Below are positions 23,611 through 32,039 of a DNA stretch of 36,266 bases, one piece after another. Positions within the stretch are counted from its first letter, which is position 1. Every line of letters starts with the position of its first letter. The notes under the pieces are model-generated. The model saw only the letters and a list, made by a program, of their open reading frames with translations. It made no database searches and was not told where the DNA came from. Made by a program: the position numbers and the translations under genes. This stretch comes from Leptospira biflexa. GTDB lineage: Bacteria > Spirochaetota > UBA4802 > JAGODF01. The DNA is taken from the NCBI GenBank assembly GCA_020721925.1, contig DYLV01000010.1, positions 1 through 36,266 on the forward strand, in the 5' to 3' direction.

Positions 23611-25302
23611 ATGGAAAAATTAACAGGCGCGCGCCTTGCCGCGGAAGCGCTTCTTGCACGAGGCATTAAAGTGATATTTACTCTGAGTGGCGGACACATC
23701 ACCCCGATTTACCAGCACCTTGAAAAAACAGACATTCAGCTTTTCGACACCCGACACGAACAGGCGGCGGTTTTCATGGCTGAAGCATGGGGCAAACTCA
23801 CCCGAACTGCAGGAACAGCTATGGTAACTGCCGGGCCGGGATTCACCAATGCGCTCACCGGCATTGGGAGCGCCCGGCTTTCAAACACGCCGGTAGTTTT
23901 AATTGCCGGCGCCATAGGGCTTGAGACACGGGATAAACTTGATCTGCAAGATATGTGTCAGGCGCCTGTCATTGAACCCATGGTTAAACGTGCGTTCGTG
24001 TGCATGGTACCCGAACGCATTCCTGAATACATAGACATGGCGTACCGCACCGCTGTCGCAGGGCGCCCCGGGCCGGTTTATCTTGAGCTTCCTGTTGACG
24101 TGCTCAACGCTGAAGCAAAAGAGGAAAAAATAACCCGCCCTCTCACAACTGTCGTATCCCATCCCGTTGATATAAAAGCCGCAAATACGGTTATCGACAT
24201 GATCGCAAAAGCAGAAAAACCGATAATAATTGGAGGAAGCGGCATCTGGTACGGAAATTGCGCGGATGAACTGAAAACCTTCGCTGAAAAAACAGGCATG
24301 CCGGTCTTCACTTTTGCCATGGGCCGCGGCGTATTAAGCGACACTCATCCGCTCTGTTTCGAATCATCTCTGGCAATAAGACCCGGGGCAGCCCTTTTCG
24401 CCAGCTTTCACGCAGACCTCATCATAATTCTTGGAACGAGATTCAGCCTTTTTAACATTTTTGGAAGTATTTACAATCAATCAGCCAGGATTGTTCAGGT
24501 TGATATATTTCCCGAAGAGCTCGGGCGCAACCGTTCCGTCGATGTCCCAATAGTGAGCGATACCGGAGCTTTCCTTCATCAGTGCAATGCATTACTGAAG
24601 AACGATGACTGCGCTTCACTTCGAAAACGTTTTGAACCATGGATTGAAGAGTTGAAAAAAGCTGCAGAAGAATCAAAATCACAGGCAATGCCAAACTGGA
24701 AAAGCGACAATGTGCCTATCCATCCCATGCGCCTTGCATGGGAAATCAATTCGTTCATGGACGGCGAGGATGATATCGTTGTCGCGGACGGCGGCGATAC
24801 CACCACCTGGATTGGAATGACGCGCACAATGAAAACAGGCGGACGTTATCTCGATTACGGGCTTTTTGGCTGTCTTGCCGTAGGCCTCCCCTATGCGAAT
24901 ACCGCAAAACTTCTCAACCCCGACAAACGGGTTCTCCTTCTCACCGGCGATGGATCCATTGGTTTCAATTTCATGGAGTTTGAAACATCAATCCGCAAAG
25001 GCCTTCCTATAGTAGTCGTCATCAACAACGACCTCGGATGGGGAATGATACGGCATAGTCAGGAGATCAGAGTTGGGCATGCAATTACACACGGCACCTA
25101 CATAGGCAGGGTTGATTATCATCGGATGGTTGAAGCGTTAGGTGGGAAGGGCTATCTCGTGGAAAAACCGGCAGACATCCAACCCGCTCTTGAGGATGCG
25201 TTCGCATCCGGCAAAACCTGCTGTATCAACGTACTGACCGACCCCACCGTCATCAGCCCGGGAAGCGTGGCGCTTGCGAATATAGGAGGGTATAAGGCTT
25301 AA
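23611..25302 (+). CDS. Thiamine diphosphate-dependent enzyme (acetolactate synthase / 2-hydroxyacyl-CoA lyase type)
   Basis: A 563-residue ThDP enzyme with the three-domain plan of the acetolactate synthase superfamily. Catalytic Glu50 lies in DTRHEQAAVFMAEAWGK, TAGPGFTNALTGI follows, the central domain has EKPIIIGGSGIWYG, and the C-terminal ThDP motif runs from TGDGSIGFNF to INNDLGWGM (GDG...NN). It has the ribosome binding site AAAAGGAG. There is no regulatory small subunit (ilvN) nearby and no other branched-chain genes, so biosynthetic acetolactate synthase is unlikely. Pairing with an SDR and a TetR protein suggests a specialised carboligase, lyase or decarboxylase. Candidates are a 2-hydroxyacyl-CoA lyase, oxalyl-CoA decarboxylase relative, or an alpha-diketone-cleaving enzyme. 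Confidence 0.85.
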   Translation: MEKLTGARLAAEALLARGIKVIFTLSGGHITPIYQHLEKTDIQLFDTRHEQAAVFMAEAWGKLTRTAGTAMVTAGPGFTNALTGIGSARLSNTPVVLIAGAIGLETRDKLDLQDMCQAPVIEPMVKRAFVCMVPERIPEYIDMAYRTAVAGRPGPVYLELPVDVLNAEAKEEKITRPLTTVVSHPVDIKAANTVIDMIAKAEKPIIIGGSGIWYGNCADELKTFAEKTGMPVFTFAMGRGVLSDTHPLCFESSLAIRPGAALFASFHADLIIILGTRFSLFNIFGSIYNQSARIVQVDIFPEELGRNRSVDVPIVSDTGAFLHQCNALLKNDDCASLRKRFEPWIEELKKAAEESKSQAMPNWKSDNVPIHPMRLAWEINSFMDGEDDIVVADGGDTTTWIGMTRTMKTGGRYLDYGLFGCLAVGLPYANTAKLLNPDKRVLLLTGDGSIGFNFMEFETSIRKGLPIVVVINNDLGWGMIRHSQEIRVGHAITHGTYIGRVDYHRMVEALGGKGYLVEKPADIQPALEDAFASGKTCCINVLTDPTVISPGSVALANIGGYKA

Positions 25303-25429
25303 CGTGAAGGAGCGCTCTGGCATTTCAGGCGGCATTGGCAGGAGCGATATACTTCATCAGCGACAAAATCGTTTCTTTCATACGCAGCCTTTTATCCGGC
25401 GGAAACGCACCCTCCATATTGAGTGAATA

Positions 25430-26056
25430 ATGATGGGAAGCACAGAGAGAAGGGAGAGGGAAAAAATTCAACGCAAGATGCAGATACTCGATGCCGCCAG
25501 AGCAGTGCTTCTGGAATCAGGGATTGAAGGTACTACGATAGAAGCAATAGCGACACTCGCCGAGCTGAGCGTTGGCACAATATACGTGTATTTCAACAAC
25601 AAGGAAGAAATATTCGCCGCTCTCCAGGAAGAGGGAATTGGAATATTACAAGAGATGATGACTGATGCCATCAAAACATCATCTCATACACATGCCCGAC
25701 TTATGTCCATCGCAGATGTTTACTATACATTCCGGGTTAAAAATGCCAAATATTTCGATATTTTAAACTACTTTCTTACCTCACCGAGAGTTGTATTCCC
25801 CGATCATCTCAAAAGGCGCGTTGATGAACTCGGAGGAGTTGCCCTGAATGTGCTGGAACACACGATCATCCGGGGAATAGAGAACAAAGAAATTGAGTGC
25901 CGCAATCCACGTGAATGCGCAATTGCATTCTGGGCGCTTTTGCATGGAGTACTTCAGTTCTGGAAGATCAGAAAAACAATGCTCGGCATTGAAGACTTCA
26001 AACAATTGTATTTCAGTGTCGCATCTCATTTTATCAACTCACTTAAAAAAAGGTAA
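25430..26056 (+). CDS. TetR-family transcriptional regulator
   Basis: A 208-residue regulator. The N-terminal helix-turn-helix is clear: ILDAARAVLLESGIEGTTIEAIA followed, after a turn, by LSVGTIYVYFNNKEEIFAAL (residues about 19-68). The C-terminal ligand-binding half is all-helical with no assignable ligand class. It lies 128 bases after the ThDP gene in the same direction and is followed by a possible terminator, so it probably belongs to the same operon. The three palindromic repeats in the divergent promoter at 22511-22559 are its likely operators, an inference. The ribosome binding site is weak (TTGAGTGA). Confidence 0.9.
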   Translation: MMGSTERREREKIQRKMQILDAARAVLLESGIEGTTIEAIATLAELSVGTIYVYFNNKEEIFAALQEEGIGILQEMMTDAIKTSSHTHARLMSIADVYYTFRVKNAKYFDILNYFLTSPRVVFPDHLKRRVDELGGVALNVLEHTIIRGIENKEIECRNPRECAIAFWALLHGVLQFWKIRKTMLGIEDFKQLYFSVASHFINSLKKR

Positions 26057-26060
26057 GGGG

Positions 26061-26090
26061 AAAAAGGCCACACCAGACCTTTTTATTTTC
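26061..26090 (+). terminator. Weak terminator after the TetR gene
   Basis: AAAAAGG (26061-26067) pairs with CCTTTTT (26078-26084) around a 10-base loop and is followed by ATTTTC. It could end the SDR/ThDP/TetR transcript in either direction; the stem is short and AT-rich. Confidence 0.45.
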
Positions 26091-26155
26091 CTTTCTGTAC
26101 AATATTCAAAAGCCGATAATAAAATGAAGAATGTATAATGAACTGAATTTTCATC

Positions 26156-26842
26156 ATGAAAACAAAATGCGCCATAGCGCTTATAATGCTCGTTGCCACA
26201 ACAATGCTCCGCGCGGAGGATTATCAGTACCAGTATTTCGTCGAAGACAAGAAATACACCCCATTCTCCGACTACATTCCGAAAGTGCGACATCATTTTT
26301 ATACCGTGCCGCACTATGTGGAAGACTACTATCTTCTCTATGGTCTCAAACAATACTACAACGAAAATACGCTCAGGCGAAATATCGATCGGCTTAAAAC
26401 GGCGCTTCGGTGCAAATTCCGCCATCCCTCAGAGGCTTTCATTGCGATATCAACCGAAGATGAATACCTGAAATACAGGAATCTTCTTTTTATGCACATC
26501 AACATGCTGATTCTGCGCGACCACCTGAAAATAGCCGCACGATACGACAAGCGCACCCTGCCATTTTACAGCGCCGATTTTGCAAAAGACATTCACGAAA
26601 GCCTGCTCATTGCAGAAAAAATGTACCACGATGCCCTCCCCTACTGGTTTGAGGCGGTTAAATATGCCCGGCGGGCAAGCGAAGTGAAGCTTACCCTCGA
26701 CATGGGTGCGCTTGAGACCGAACGGCATAGAATAGTGAAAGGATTGACCGATTTTGAGATCATCATAGACAAGCATATCGCCGCTGTCGAAAAGAAGAAA
26801 GCGGTTCTTGAAAAAATGGTTTCAGGCTCGGGAACTAAATGA
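26156..26842 (+). CDS. Exported hypothetical protein paired with the receiver-ATPase gene
   Basis: A 228-residue protein with a signal peptide (MKTKCAIALIMLVATTMLRA) and no family I recognise. The mature part is rich in Tyr, His and Arg and mainly helical: VEDYYLLYGLKQYYNENTLR and a long C-terminal helical region that ends DFEIIIDKHIAAVEKKKAVLEKM, possibly coiled-coil. It is 33 bases upstream of the receiver-ATPase fusion and probably in the same transcript. A TATAAT at 26134-26139 could be its -10, though the -35 is poor. No good ribosome binding site is visible. Confidence 0.7.
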   Translation: MKTKCAIALIMLVATTMLRAEDYQYQYFVEDKKYTPFSDYIPKVRHHFYTVPHYVEDYYLLYGLKQYYNENTLRRNIDRLKTALRCKFRHPSEAFIAISTEDEYLKYRNLLFMHINMLILRDHLKIAARYDKRTLPFYSADFAKDIHESLLIAEKMYHDALPYWFEAVKYARRASEVKLTLDMGALETERHRIVKGLTDFEIIIDKHIAAVEKKKAVLEKMVSGSGTK

Positions 26843-26875
26843 GGCCATGCCACATTATCAACAGAGGGAACCATC

Positions 26876-27826
26876 ATGACGTACCATATCCTGGTCGTTG
26901 ATACCACGGAATACAGGAAAAAAATAATGGAGATGCTTTCAGGCGCGGACTATGAAATAACTGGAGCCGATTCAGCCTTTGACGCGATTTCCAAACTCCG
27001 CGCATACGATATCGACCTTGTAGTTTCGGAAGTTGAACTTCCCGGAGATAACGCCTTTGACCTGTACGATTATATCACCACCCATTATCCCTATATTCCG
27101 ATTATCATGACCACCGAAAAAAGCATAGATATTTTCTTCAACCGTATATTTGAAGAAGGAATTGGAAACGTTCTCTGCAAGCCGCTCCGACGAGAAGAGT
27201 TCCTGCGCCTCACTAAAAAGCTCATCACGAAACAAAACATCTTCGGGCTCGAAAATTACCTTCCGGATGTTCGAGAGATGAAGAAGATATGCATCACCGC
27301 ATCGCTTCAAATTCAAAAAGCAATCGACATGATACTGAAGCAGATAACCGACTGGGGATTTGAAATCGAAAATAAAATGATTCTCAATCTTATCCTTAAT
27401 GAGATGACCATCAATGCGGTGTATCATTCGCATGGCTATACCACAGAGAAAGAAAAACGCATACCGGTAAAACTTCCGGAAGGAAGCAAGGTGGACATAT
27501 TCTTCGCGGCCACGAAAAATACTTATGGGATATCCATCAACGACTACAACGGAAAGCTCAGCAAAGAAAAGATTCTGGAAAGCATCAACAGCGTCATCAC
27601 CCAGGACCGGCTTCTCGAAAAAGCTGCGGAAACCGGCGAGAACATAACCGACAGGATCTCGGAAACCGGGAGGGGGATCGATCTTGTGCGCAAGCTCTGC
27701 GGAGAATATTATTTCATCATAAAAAAGAACGTCCGCACTGAAATCATTATGCTTTTCGGGAAGGAGAATACCGCCATTGAAGAATCGCAGTCTTCACTGA
27801 AGATCATCGAAGACCTAAGCGAATAA
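26876..27826 (+). CDS. Degenerate receiver domain fused to a serine-kinase-type ATPase domain
   Basis: A 316-residue fusion. Residues 1-115 are a CheY-like receiver: VVDTTEYR, VVSEVELPG, MTTEKS and CKPLRREEF. Aligned with CheY, the phospho-acceptor Asp is Glu52 and the second acidic residue is Thr10, while Thr80 and Lys102 remain. Residues about 135-300 are a HATPase_c_2 domain of the SpoIIAB/RsbW type: LILNEMTINAVYHS (Glu176, Asn180) and ETGRGIDLVRKL. There is no histidine-phosphorylation helix, so it is not a standard sensor kinase. It may act as an anti-sigma-type serine kinase in partner-switching or as an ATP-dependent binding protein. AGAGGGA precedes the start. Its last 23 bases overlap the convergent symporter gene. 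Confidence 0.85.
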   Translation: MTYHILVVDTTEYRKKIMEMLSGADYEITGADSAFDAISKLRAYDIDLVVSEVELPGDNAFDLYDYITTHYPYIPIIMTTEKSIDIFFNRIFEEGIGNVLCKPLRREEFLRLTKKLITKQNIFGLENYLPDVREMKKICITASLQIQKAIDMILKQITDWGFEIENKMILNLILNEMTINAVYHSHGYTTEKEKRIPVKLPEGSKVDIFFAATKNTYGISINDYNGKLSKEKILESINSVITQDRLLEKAAETGENITDRISETGRGIDLVRKLCGEYYFIIKKNVRTEIIMLFGKENTAIEESQSSLKIIEDLSE

Positions 27827-29231
27827 AAGAAAAAAAAGCCAGCAAAGCCGCCACGGCAATTGAGACCCCACAGCCGACGGCAATATAAAAAAGCCAGTTG
27901 ATTGGTGTGAGCATCGCAACAAATGCAGAAGCCGCGATGCCTGCGATCATCCCCGCAAGCACTGTGCGCCCGGAAAAACGCTTAAAAAATCGCTCCATAA
28001 AAAACACTCCCAGCACGCCGCCGTACGTCACCGATGCGATCGAAAGCGCCACTTCCACAAGGGCTTTCGTGCTGAAGTTAAATGCAATCGCTGCGAGGAC
28101 AAGCGCGCTTGCCCACCCAAGCGATACTGCCCGTGAAATCCAGAGCAGTTGCCCCTGCGATTGATGTTTTGCTTTATCAAGCTCGAGAAGGTCTATGCAG
28201 CTTGATGAGGAAAGCGAATTTATTGATGAGCTAATGGTTGACATGGCGGATGCGAAAATGCCTGCCAAAAAAACGCCTCGAAGACCCGTGGGAAGATGAT
28301 GCACAATAAAATACGGCATCATATCGTCGGAACGCGCAAATATCCGCGCGCCAAGCGCTTCCCGAATGAGAAGGCCCAGAAAGAGGAAAAGGGCAAACTG
28401 GACAATGACAAAGATGCCGCTTGAGATGATGGCTTTCCTTGCCGATGAGAGATCGCGTACGGAAAGCGCGCGCTGCACGATGAGATGGTCGACGCCGTGA
28501 GAGCCAAGCGAAACAAATGCCCCGCCGATAATCCCTGAAACAATGTTATAGGAAAAGAAAACATCGCAGGAAACGCCTTCCCATTGAATGATGTCGAAAA
28601 ACGCCCGGTGTGCAATTTCAACTGCACTTCCCGCATCGTCAAAGCTTATGATGAGAAAAGCGAGCGCAAGCAATGCTGCGGCAAGATATACGATGAGCTG
28701 AACTGCGTCCGTCACCACCACCGAGCCGATCCCGCCGTATAGCGTGTACGCAAGAGTGGCAAGGGCGATGAGCGCAATGGAAATTCTGTAGTCCCACCCC
28801 ATGATAAACGTAAGAGGAATGGATGTTGCGAAAAGGCGCACTCCATCTGCAAGCACACGCGTGAAATGAAAAATCACCGATACGGTTTTTTTCGTACCGC
28901 TTCCAAAGCTTTTTTCAAGAAACTGATATACGGTGAAGTAATTGCCGTCCAGATACCCCGGCAGAAAGACAAACGAAACGATGATGCGGCCCACCAGATA
29001 CCCGAAGGCAATCTGCAAGAATCCCATGCCCGAAGTATAGCCGAGTCCGGGAAGCGAAATGACCGTAAGAGCGCTTGTTTCGGTTGCAACGATGGAAAGT
29101 GACGCAAGCAACCAGTGAATGCGCCTCCCGCCGAGAAAAAAGTCCTGCATTGTTTTCACGCGCGAAAACTTGATCCCGAGCCACACCACGCCTGCCAAAT
29201 AGACACATACAATTGCTATGTCGATTCCCAT
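27804..29231 (-). CDS. Sodium:solute symporter (SSS family)
   Basis: A 475-residue inner-membrane protein with about 13 predicted transmembrane segments. Family landmarks include MQDFFLGGRRIHWLLASLSI, ATETSALTVISLPG near the N-terminus, LGYTSGMGFLQIAFGYLVGR, TDAVQLIVY and the conserved stretch LAGIFASAMSTISSSINSLS. Members carry sugars, amino acids, nucleosides, proline or acids with sodium; the substrate here cannot be told. I start at the ATG at 29231 with AAGGAAAG eight bases upstream; a frame beginning at 29252 adds seven residues with no site. It converges on and overlaps the receiver-ATPase gene by 23 bases without a visible terminator between them. Confidence 0.92.
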   Translation of the reverse strand: MGIDIAIVCVYLAGVVWLGIKFSRVKTMQDFFLGGRRIHWLLASLSIVATETSALTVISLPGLGYTSGMGFLQIAFGYLVGRIIVSFVFLPGYLDGNYFTVYQFLEKSFGSGTKKTVSVIFHFTRVLADGVRLFATSIPLTFIMGWDYRISIALIALATLAYTLYGGIGSVVVTDAVQLIVYLAAALLALAFLIISFDDAGSAVEIAHRAFFDIIQWEGVSCDVFFSYNIVSGIIGGAFVSLGSHGVDHLIVQRALSVRDLSSARKAIISSGIFVIVQFALFLFLGLLIREALGARIFARSDDMMPYFIVHHLPTGLRGVFLAGIFASAMSTISSSINSLSSSSCIDLLELDKAKHQSQGQLLWISRAVSLGWASALVLAAIAFNFSTKALVEVALSIASVTYGGVLGVFFMERFFKRFSGRTVLAGMIAGIAASAFVAMLTPINWLFYIAVGCGVSIAVAALLAFFSFIRLGLR

Positions 29232-29267
29232 TGCAAATTCTTTCCTTCGCATTATTCAAAGAAGTGA

Positions 29268-29296
29268 TTGACAACATAGCCATCGAGTAATATGTT
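29268..29296 (+). promoter_or_regulatory. Probable flaA promoter
   Basis: TTGACA (29268-29273), 17-base spacer, TATGTT (29291-29296), about 60 bases before the start codon. A second TATAAT occurs at 29305-29310 without a good -35. A sigma28-type flagellar promoter is not evident. Confidence 0.5.
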
Positions 29297-29355
29297 CGCT
29301 CAAGTATAATTTATCCGTTTGGAAAATTTTCTCACATCGTGATGGAGGTCTCCGA

Positions 29356-30036
29356 ATGAAGAAATCACTGGTTATCGCAGTCGCTATTGTCTTCGCAAGT
29401 GCTCTCGCGGCATCTGCCCAGGAATCAAAGGGCGCCAAAGAAGAAAAGAAAACCTCTGAACAAAAACAGGTACAGAAAAAACAATCGCCTGTATACGTGA
29501 AAATCACGCTCGAGGACTTTGAAACCACCCAGTTTTCGGAATCGAACATCGTATATAAAAAAACCGGATATCAGAAAGGCGGTATCGCTATCCGCGATCA
29601 GCTTCCCTCACCCGCAAAAGACTCGAAAAAATATTTGGGCATTAAGATTTTAGGCAAAGCCGGCGACGTGATTTATGTGACGCCTCCCAAAAATCTCATC
29701 ATCGACAAATACTGTCAATCGATCTCCTTATGGGTGTACGGCAAGGACCTCTCCGGTGAGCTTTCCATTATGATCAAGGATTCCGAAGGCGCGAGCCATC
29801 GCCTCATCATGGGACGTTTAAACTTCACCGGCTGGCGGGAGCTCTCGGTAAATCTTCCCAAGGAAATAGCTCAGATGGATAAATACCTGAGCCAGAAAAC
29901 AACAATTGAACTTACAAAAATCATGTACAATCCCGGAAATACCGGCAGACTGCCCGTATGGAATTATATCTACATCGACGATATTTCCGCAACCGTGCGC
30001 GAAAAAATGTATGACAGGCAGAGCGATGAGTGGTAA
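29356..30036 (+). CDS. flaA: Flagellar filament outer layer protein FlaA2-type
   Basis: A 226-residue exported protein with signal peptide (cleavage likely after ASA, residue 21). A Lys/Gln/Glu-rich linker (about 24-45) precedes the conserved domain. KDSKKYLGIKILGK, IDKYCQSISLWVYGKDLSGELSI, HRLIMGRLNFTGWREL and the ending YDRQSDEW match the spirochaete FlaA2 pattern as recalled from Leptospira. FlaA proteins are carried to the periplasm and coat or modify the periplasmic flagellar filament, affecting its shape and stiffness. GGAGG lies seven bases before the ATG. A terminator follows, so it is monocistronic. This gene is the main evidence that the organism is a spirochaete. Confidence 0.85.
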   Translation: MKKSLVIAVAIVFASALAASAQESKGAKEEKKTSEQKQVQKKQSPVYVKITLEDFETTQFSESNIVYKKTGYQKGGIAIRDQLPSPAKDSKKYLGIKILGKAGDVIYVTPPKNLIIDKYCQSISLWVYGKDLSGELSIMIKDSEGASHRLIMGRLNFTGWRELSVNLPKEIAQMDKYLSQKTTIELTKIMYNPGNTGRLPVWNYIYIDDISATVREKMYDRQSDEW

Positions 30037-30059
30037 TTCTCTTCAGGTAGAGTGCATGA

Positions 30060-30093
30060 AACACGGGCTGGATAGCAATATTCAGCCCGTGTT
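30060..30093 (+). terminator. Terminator after flaA
   Basis: AACACGGGCTG and CAGCCCGTGTT form an 11-bp stem around a 12-base loop, followed by a T-rich tail (ATTTCATTTTATTC). It lies 24 bases after the flaA stop. Confidence 0.75.
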
Positions 30094-30299
30094 ATTTCAT
30101 TTTATTCAGAAACCTCAAAAACCATATACTGAATCTTCCCTCGCACGGGCATGCCATTTATGAAAACAGATTTCGAGTATGCAGGTGAGAGGATACACGC
30201 AATTTTTTGGGATGCCCAAAAATGCGCTTGACAAGGCCACAGAGAATTCCACGTTTGCTGTAACGTTGGGCAAATCCAATATTATCAGCATCTTTTATA

Positions 30300-30587
30300 A
30301 TGAATTATCGATTCATAAAAAAATTCGTTCTATCACTTCTCTTTTTCGTTACGTGCGGCATACTGCTCGCGTCATTTCACTACCATGAAGATGGAAGAAT
30401 CATTGATAATTGCCCCATCTGCCGTTTTCAGGATTCCGGCACCATCGCAAGCCATTTCGAAATTTCAGCAAATGATCTATTTTTACCTGCACATCGAGAT
30501 GAAGAGATTGTAGAAAATAAAGTTATTTTTATCTCGCATTTTCTTAATTTTTCCACACTCCCCAACGGACCCCCTGCACGCTTCTGA
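30300..30587 (+). CDS. Small membrane-anchored His/Cys protein of the zinc cluster
   Basis: A 95-residue protein with one N-terminal hydrophobic segment (about 6-25), then SFHYHEDGRIIDNCPICRF. Similar small proteins with HHxxDG...CPxC just outside the membrane and a Pro-rich end occur beside metal-uptake genes in other bacteria, as I recall; the end NGPPARF fits. Cys and His could sense or bind zinc. The start at 30300 overlaps a TATAAT and has no ribosome binding site, so the exact start is uncertain. It lies upstream of the barrel and znuA genes in the same direction. A metal role is inferred. Confidence 0.6.
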   Translation: MNYRFIKKFVLSLLFFVTCGILLASFHYHEDGRIIDNCPICRFQDSGTIASHFEISANDLFLPAHRDEEIVENKVIFISHFLNFSTLPNGPPARF

Positions 30588-30722
30588 CGCGCCATTTCAC
30601 TGCAGCGATTTTACGTACGCATCCATGTGCGTGATTAACTTCTGCAGCGTTCGTTCTGCATGAGTATGTTACAGCGCAGAAGGTAAATTCGTTGCACAAT
30701 TTTATCGTTCAGGAGCTATTTT

Positions 30723-32021
30723 ATGAAACGATGTGTATATTTTCTTGTAATCCTATGCCTGGCATCATCCCTTTTTGCAGATGAGGCAGAATCAATCCAT
30801 GCTGCTGATGAATCCGCCGGCGCTCCGTTTAACCAATCAAAATTTGTACCGGACATCTCCCTTATTCTGGACACCTCATATACCCATACCAATCGCGCCA
30901 ATGACGATATGGCTGCGTTATCCATCCCTCTCTTTACGCTTGTTCCTGCAGAAGAAGCTCGCCATGGACATACGGAAGAGTATGCTGAAAGAGGCTTTAA
31001 TTTCAATTACGCGGAAATTACTTTATATTCAATTGTCGATCCGTATTTTGATCTTTTCGCAGTTTGCGAACTCACCGAAGAAGGCGCGGGAATAGAGGAA
31101 GCATATTTCACCACGCGTTCGCTTCCCTTCGGATTTCAGCTCAAAGCAGGGAAATTTTTAAGCGGATTCGGGCGTCTCAATGAGCAGCACACACACTACT
31201 GGAGTTTTTACGACATGCCCCTCGTGTATTATTCGTTTTTCGGTGAAAGCGGACTGCGCGAAATAGGGGCTCGTGTAAGCTGGGTAGCTCCAGTCGATTT
31301 TATGCTTATGATTGCGTGTGAAATCCTTCAGGGCGAAAATCAGCGAAGCTTCGGAAGCGAGAAAATACTTCATGTGGATGGTTCAGTTATAGAGGAAAGT
31401 CAGGATGGTCCGAATCTTTATATTGGGAACATCAGATCTTCTTTCGATATTGCTGACATGGTGGTGCTGCTTGGCGCTTCTGTTGCGGCCGGAAACGCAC
31501 GAATCAATCACGGCATTGACCGCACTGGCAGGGAAGGAAGCGCCTATGTTGGCAAAACAGCTATTTTCGGCACAGATATTACTCTCAAATACATAATTAA
31601 CTCAATTCAATCCGTCACTTTTCAGGCGGAATATCTGTACCGCAAAATGGAAGGAGACCAATACCTCAACGATGCTTCCGATGCAATGACAGCGTCCGAA
31701 CTGGATAAAACGCAATCCGGATTGTATGCGCAACTGGTGGGTAAACTCTCGAAACGCTGGAGCATCGGTGCACGGTACGATCTCCTCTGGAAAAATACAA
31801 TCGCTGAAAATGGCGGCACCATCGATGTGCCTGACAGGTTGCCCCGTTACAGCGGCATGATTGAATACAATCCCACTGAATTTTCTCGCATCCGCATCCA
31901 GTACAATTTTGACAAAAGCCTGTATGCATCAGGCGCAGATGGATACGAAAATAAGCCATGCCATGAAATCATCGTACAGGCGAATCTCGCCATCGGCGCA
32001 CACGGTGCTCATTCATTTTAA
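30723..32021 (+). CDS. Outer-membrane beta-barrel protein upstream of znuA
   Basis: A 432-residue protein with signal peptide (MKRCVYFLVILCLASSLFADE) and alternating strand pattern typical of a beta-barrel, for example FNFNYAEITLYSIVDPYFDLF and VTFQAEYLYRKM. HGHTEEYAE (about 80) and a C-terminal GAHGAHSF are histidine-bearing loops or end. No TonB box or plug domain is apparent. The position directly ahead of znuA suggests an outer-membrane zinc channel or binding protein; homologues next to zinc transporter genes exist in several diderm groups. GGAG is at a suitable distance (AGGAGCTATTTT then ATG). It is followed 18 bases later by znuA. Confidence 0.8.
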   Translation: MKRCVYFLVILCLASSLFADEAESIHAADESAGAPFNQSKFVPDISLILDTSYTHTNRANDDMAALSIPLFTLVPAEEARHGHTEEYAERGFNFNYAEITLYSIVDPYFDLFAVCELTEEGAGIEEAYFTTRSLPFGFQLKAGKFLSGFGRLNEQHTHYWSFYDMPLVYYSFFGESGLREIGARVSWVAPVDFMLMIACEILQGENQRSFGSEKILHVDGSVIEESQDGPNLYIGNIRSSFDIADMVVLLGASVAAGNARINHGIDRTGREGSAYVGKTAIFGTDITLKYIINSIQSVTFQAEYLYRKMEGDQYLNDASDAMTASELDKTQSGLYAQLVGKLSKRWSIGARYDLLWKNTIAENGGTIDVPDRLPRYSGMIEYNPTEFSRIRIQYNFDKSLYASGADGYENKPCHEIIVQANLAIGAHGAHSF

Positions 32022-32039
32022 TATTACAAGGAGATAATT

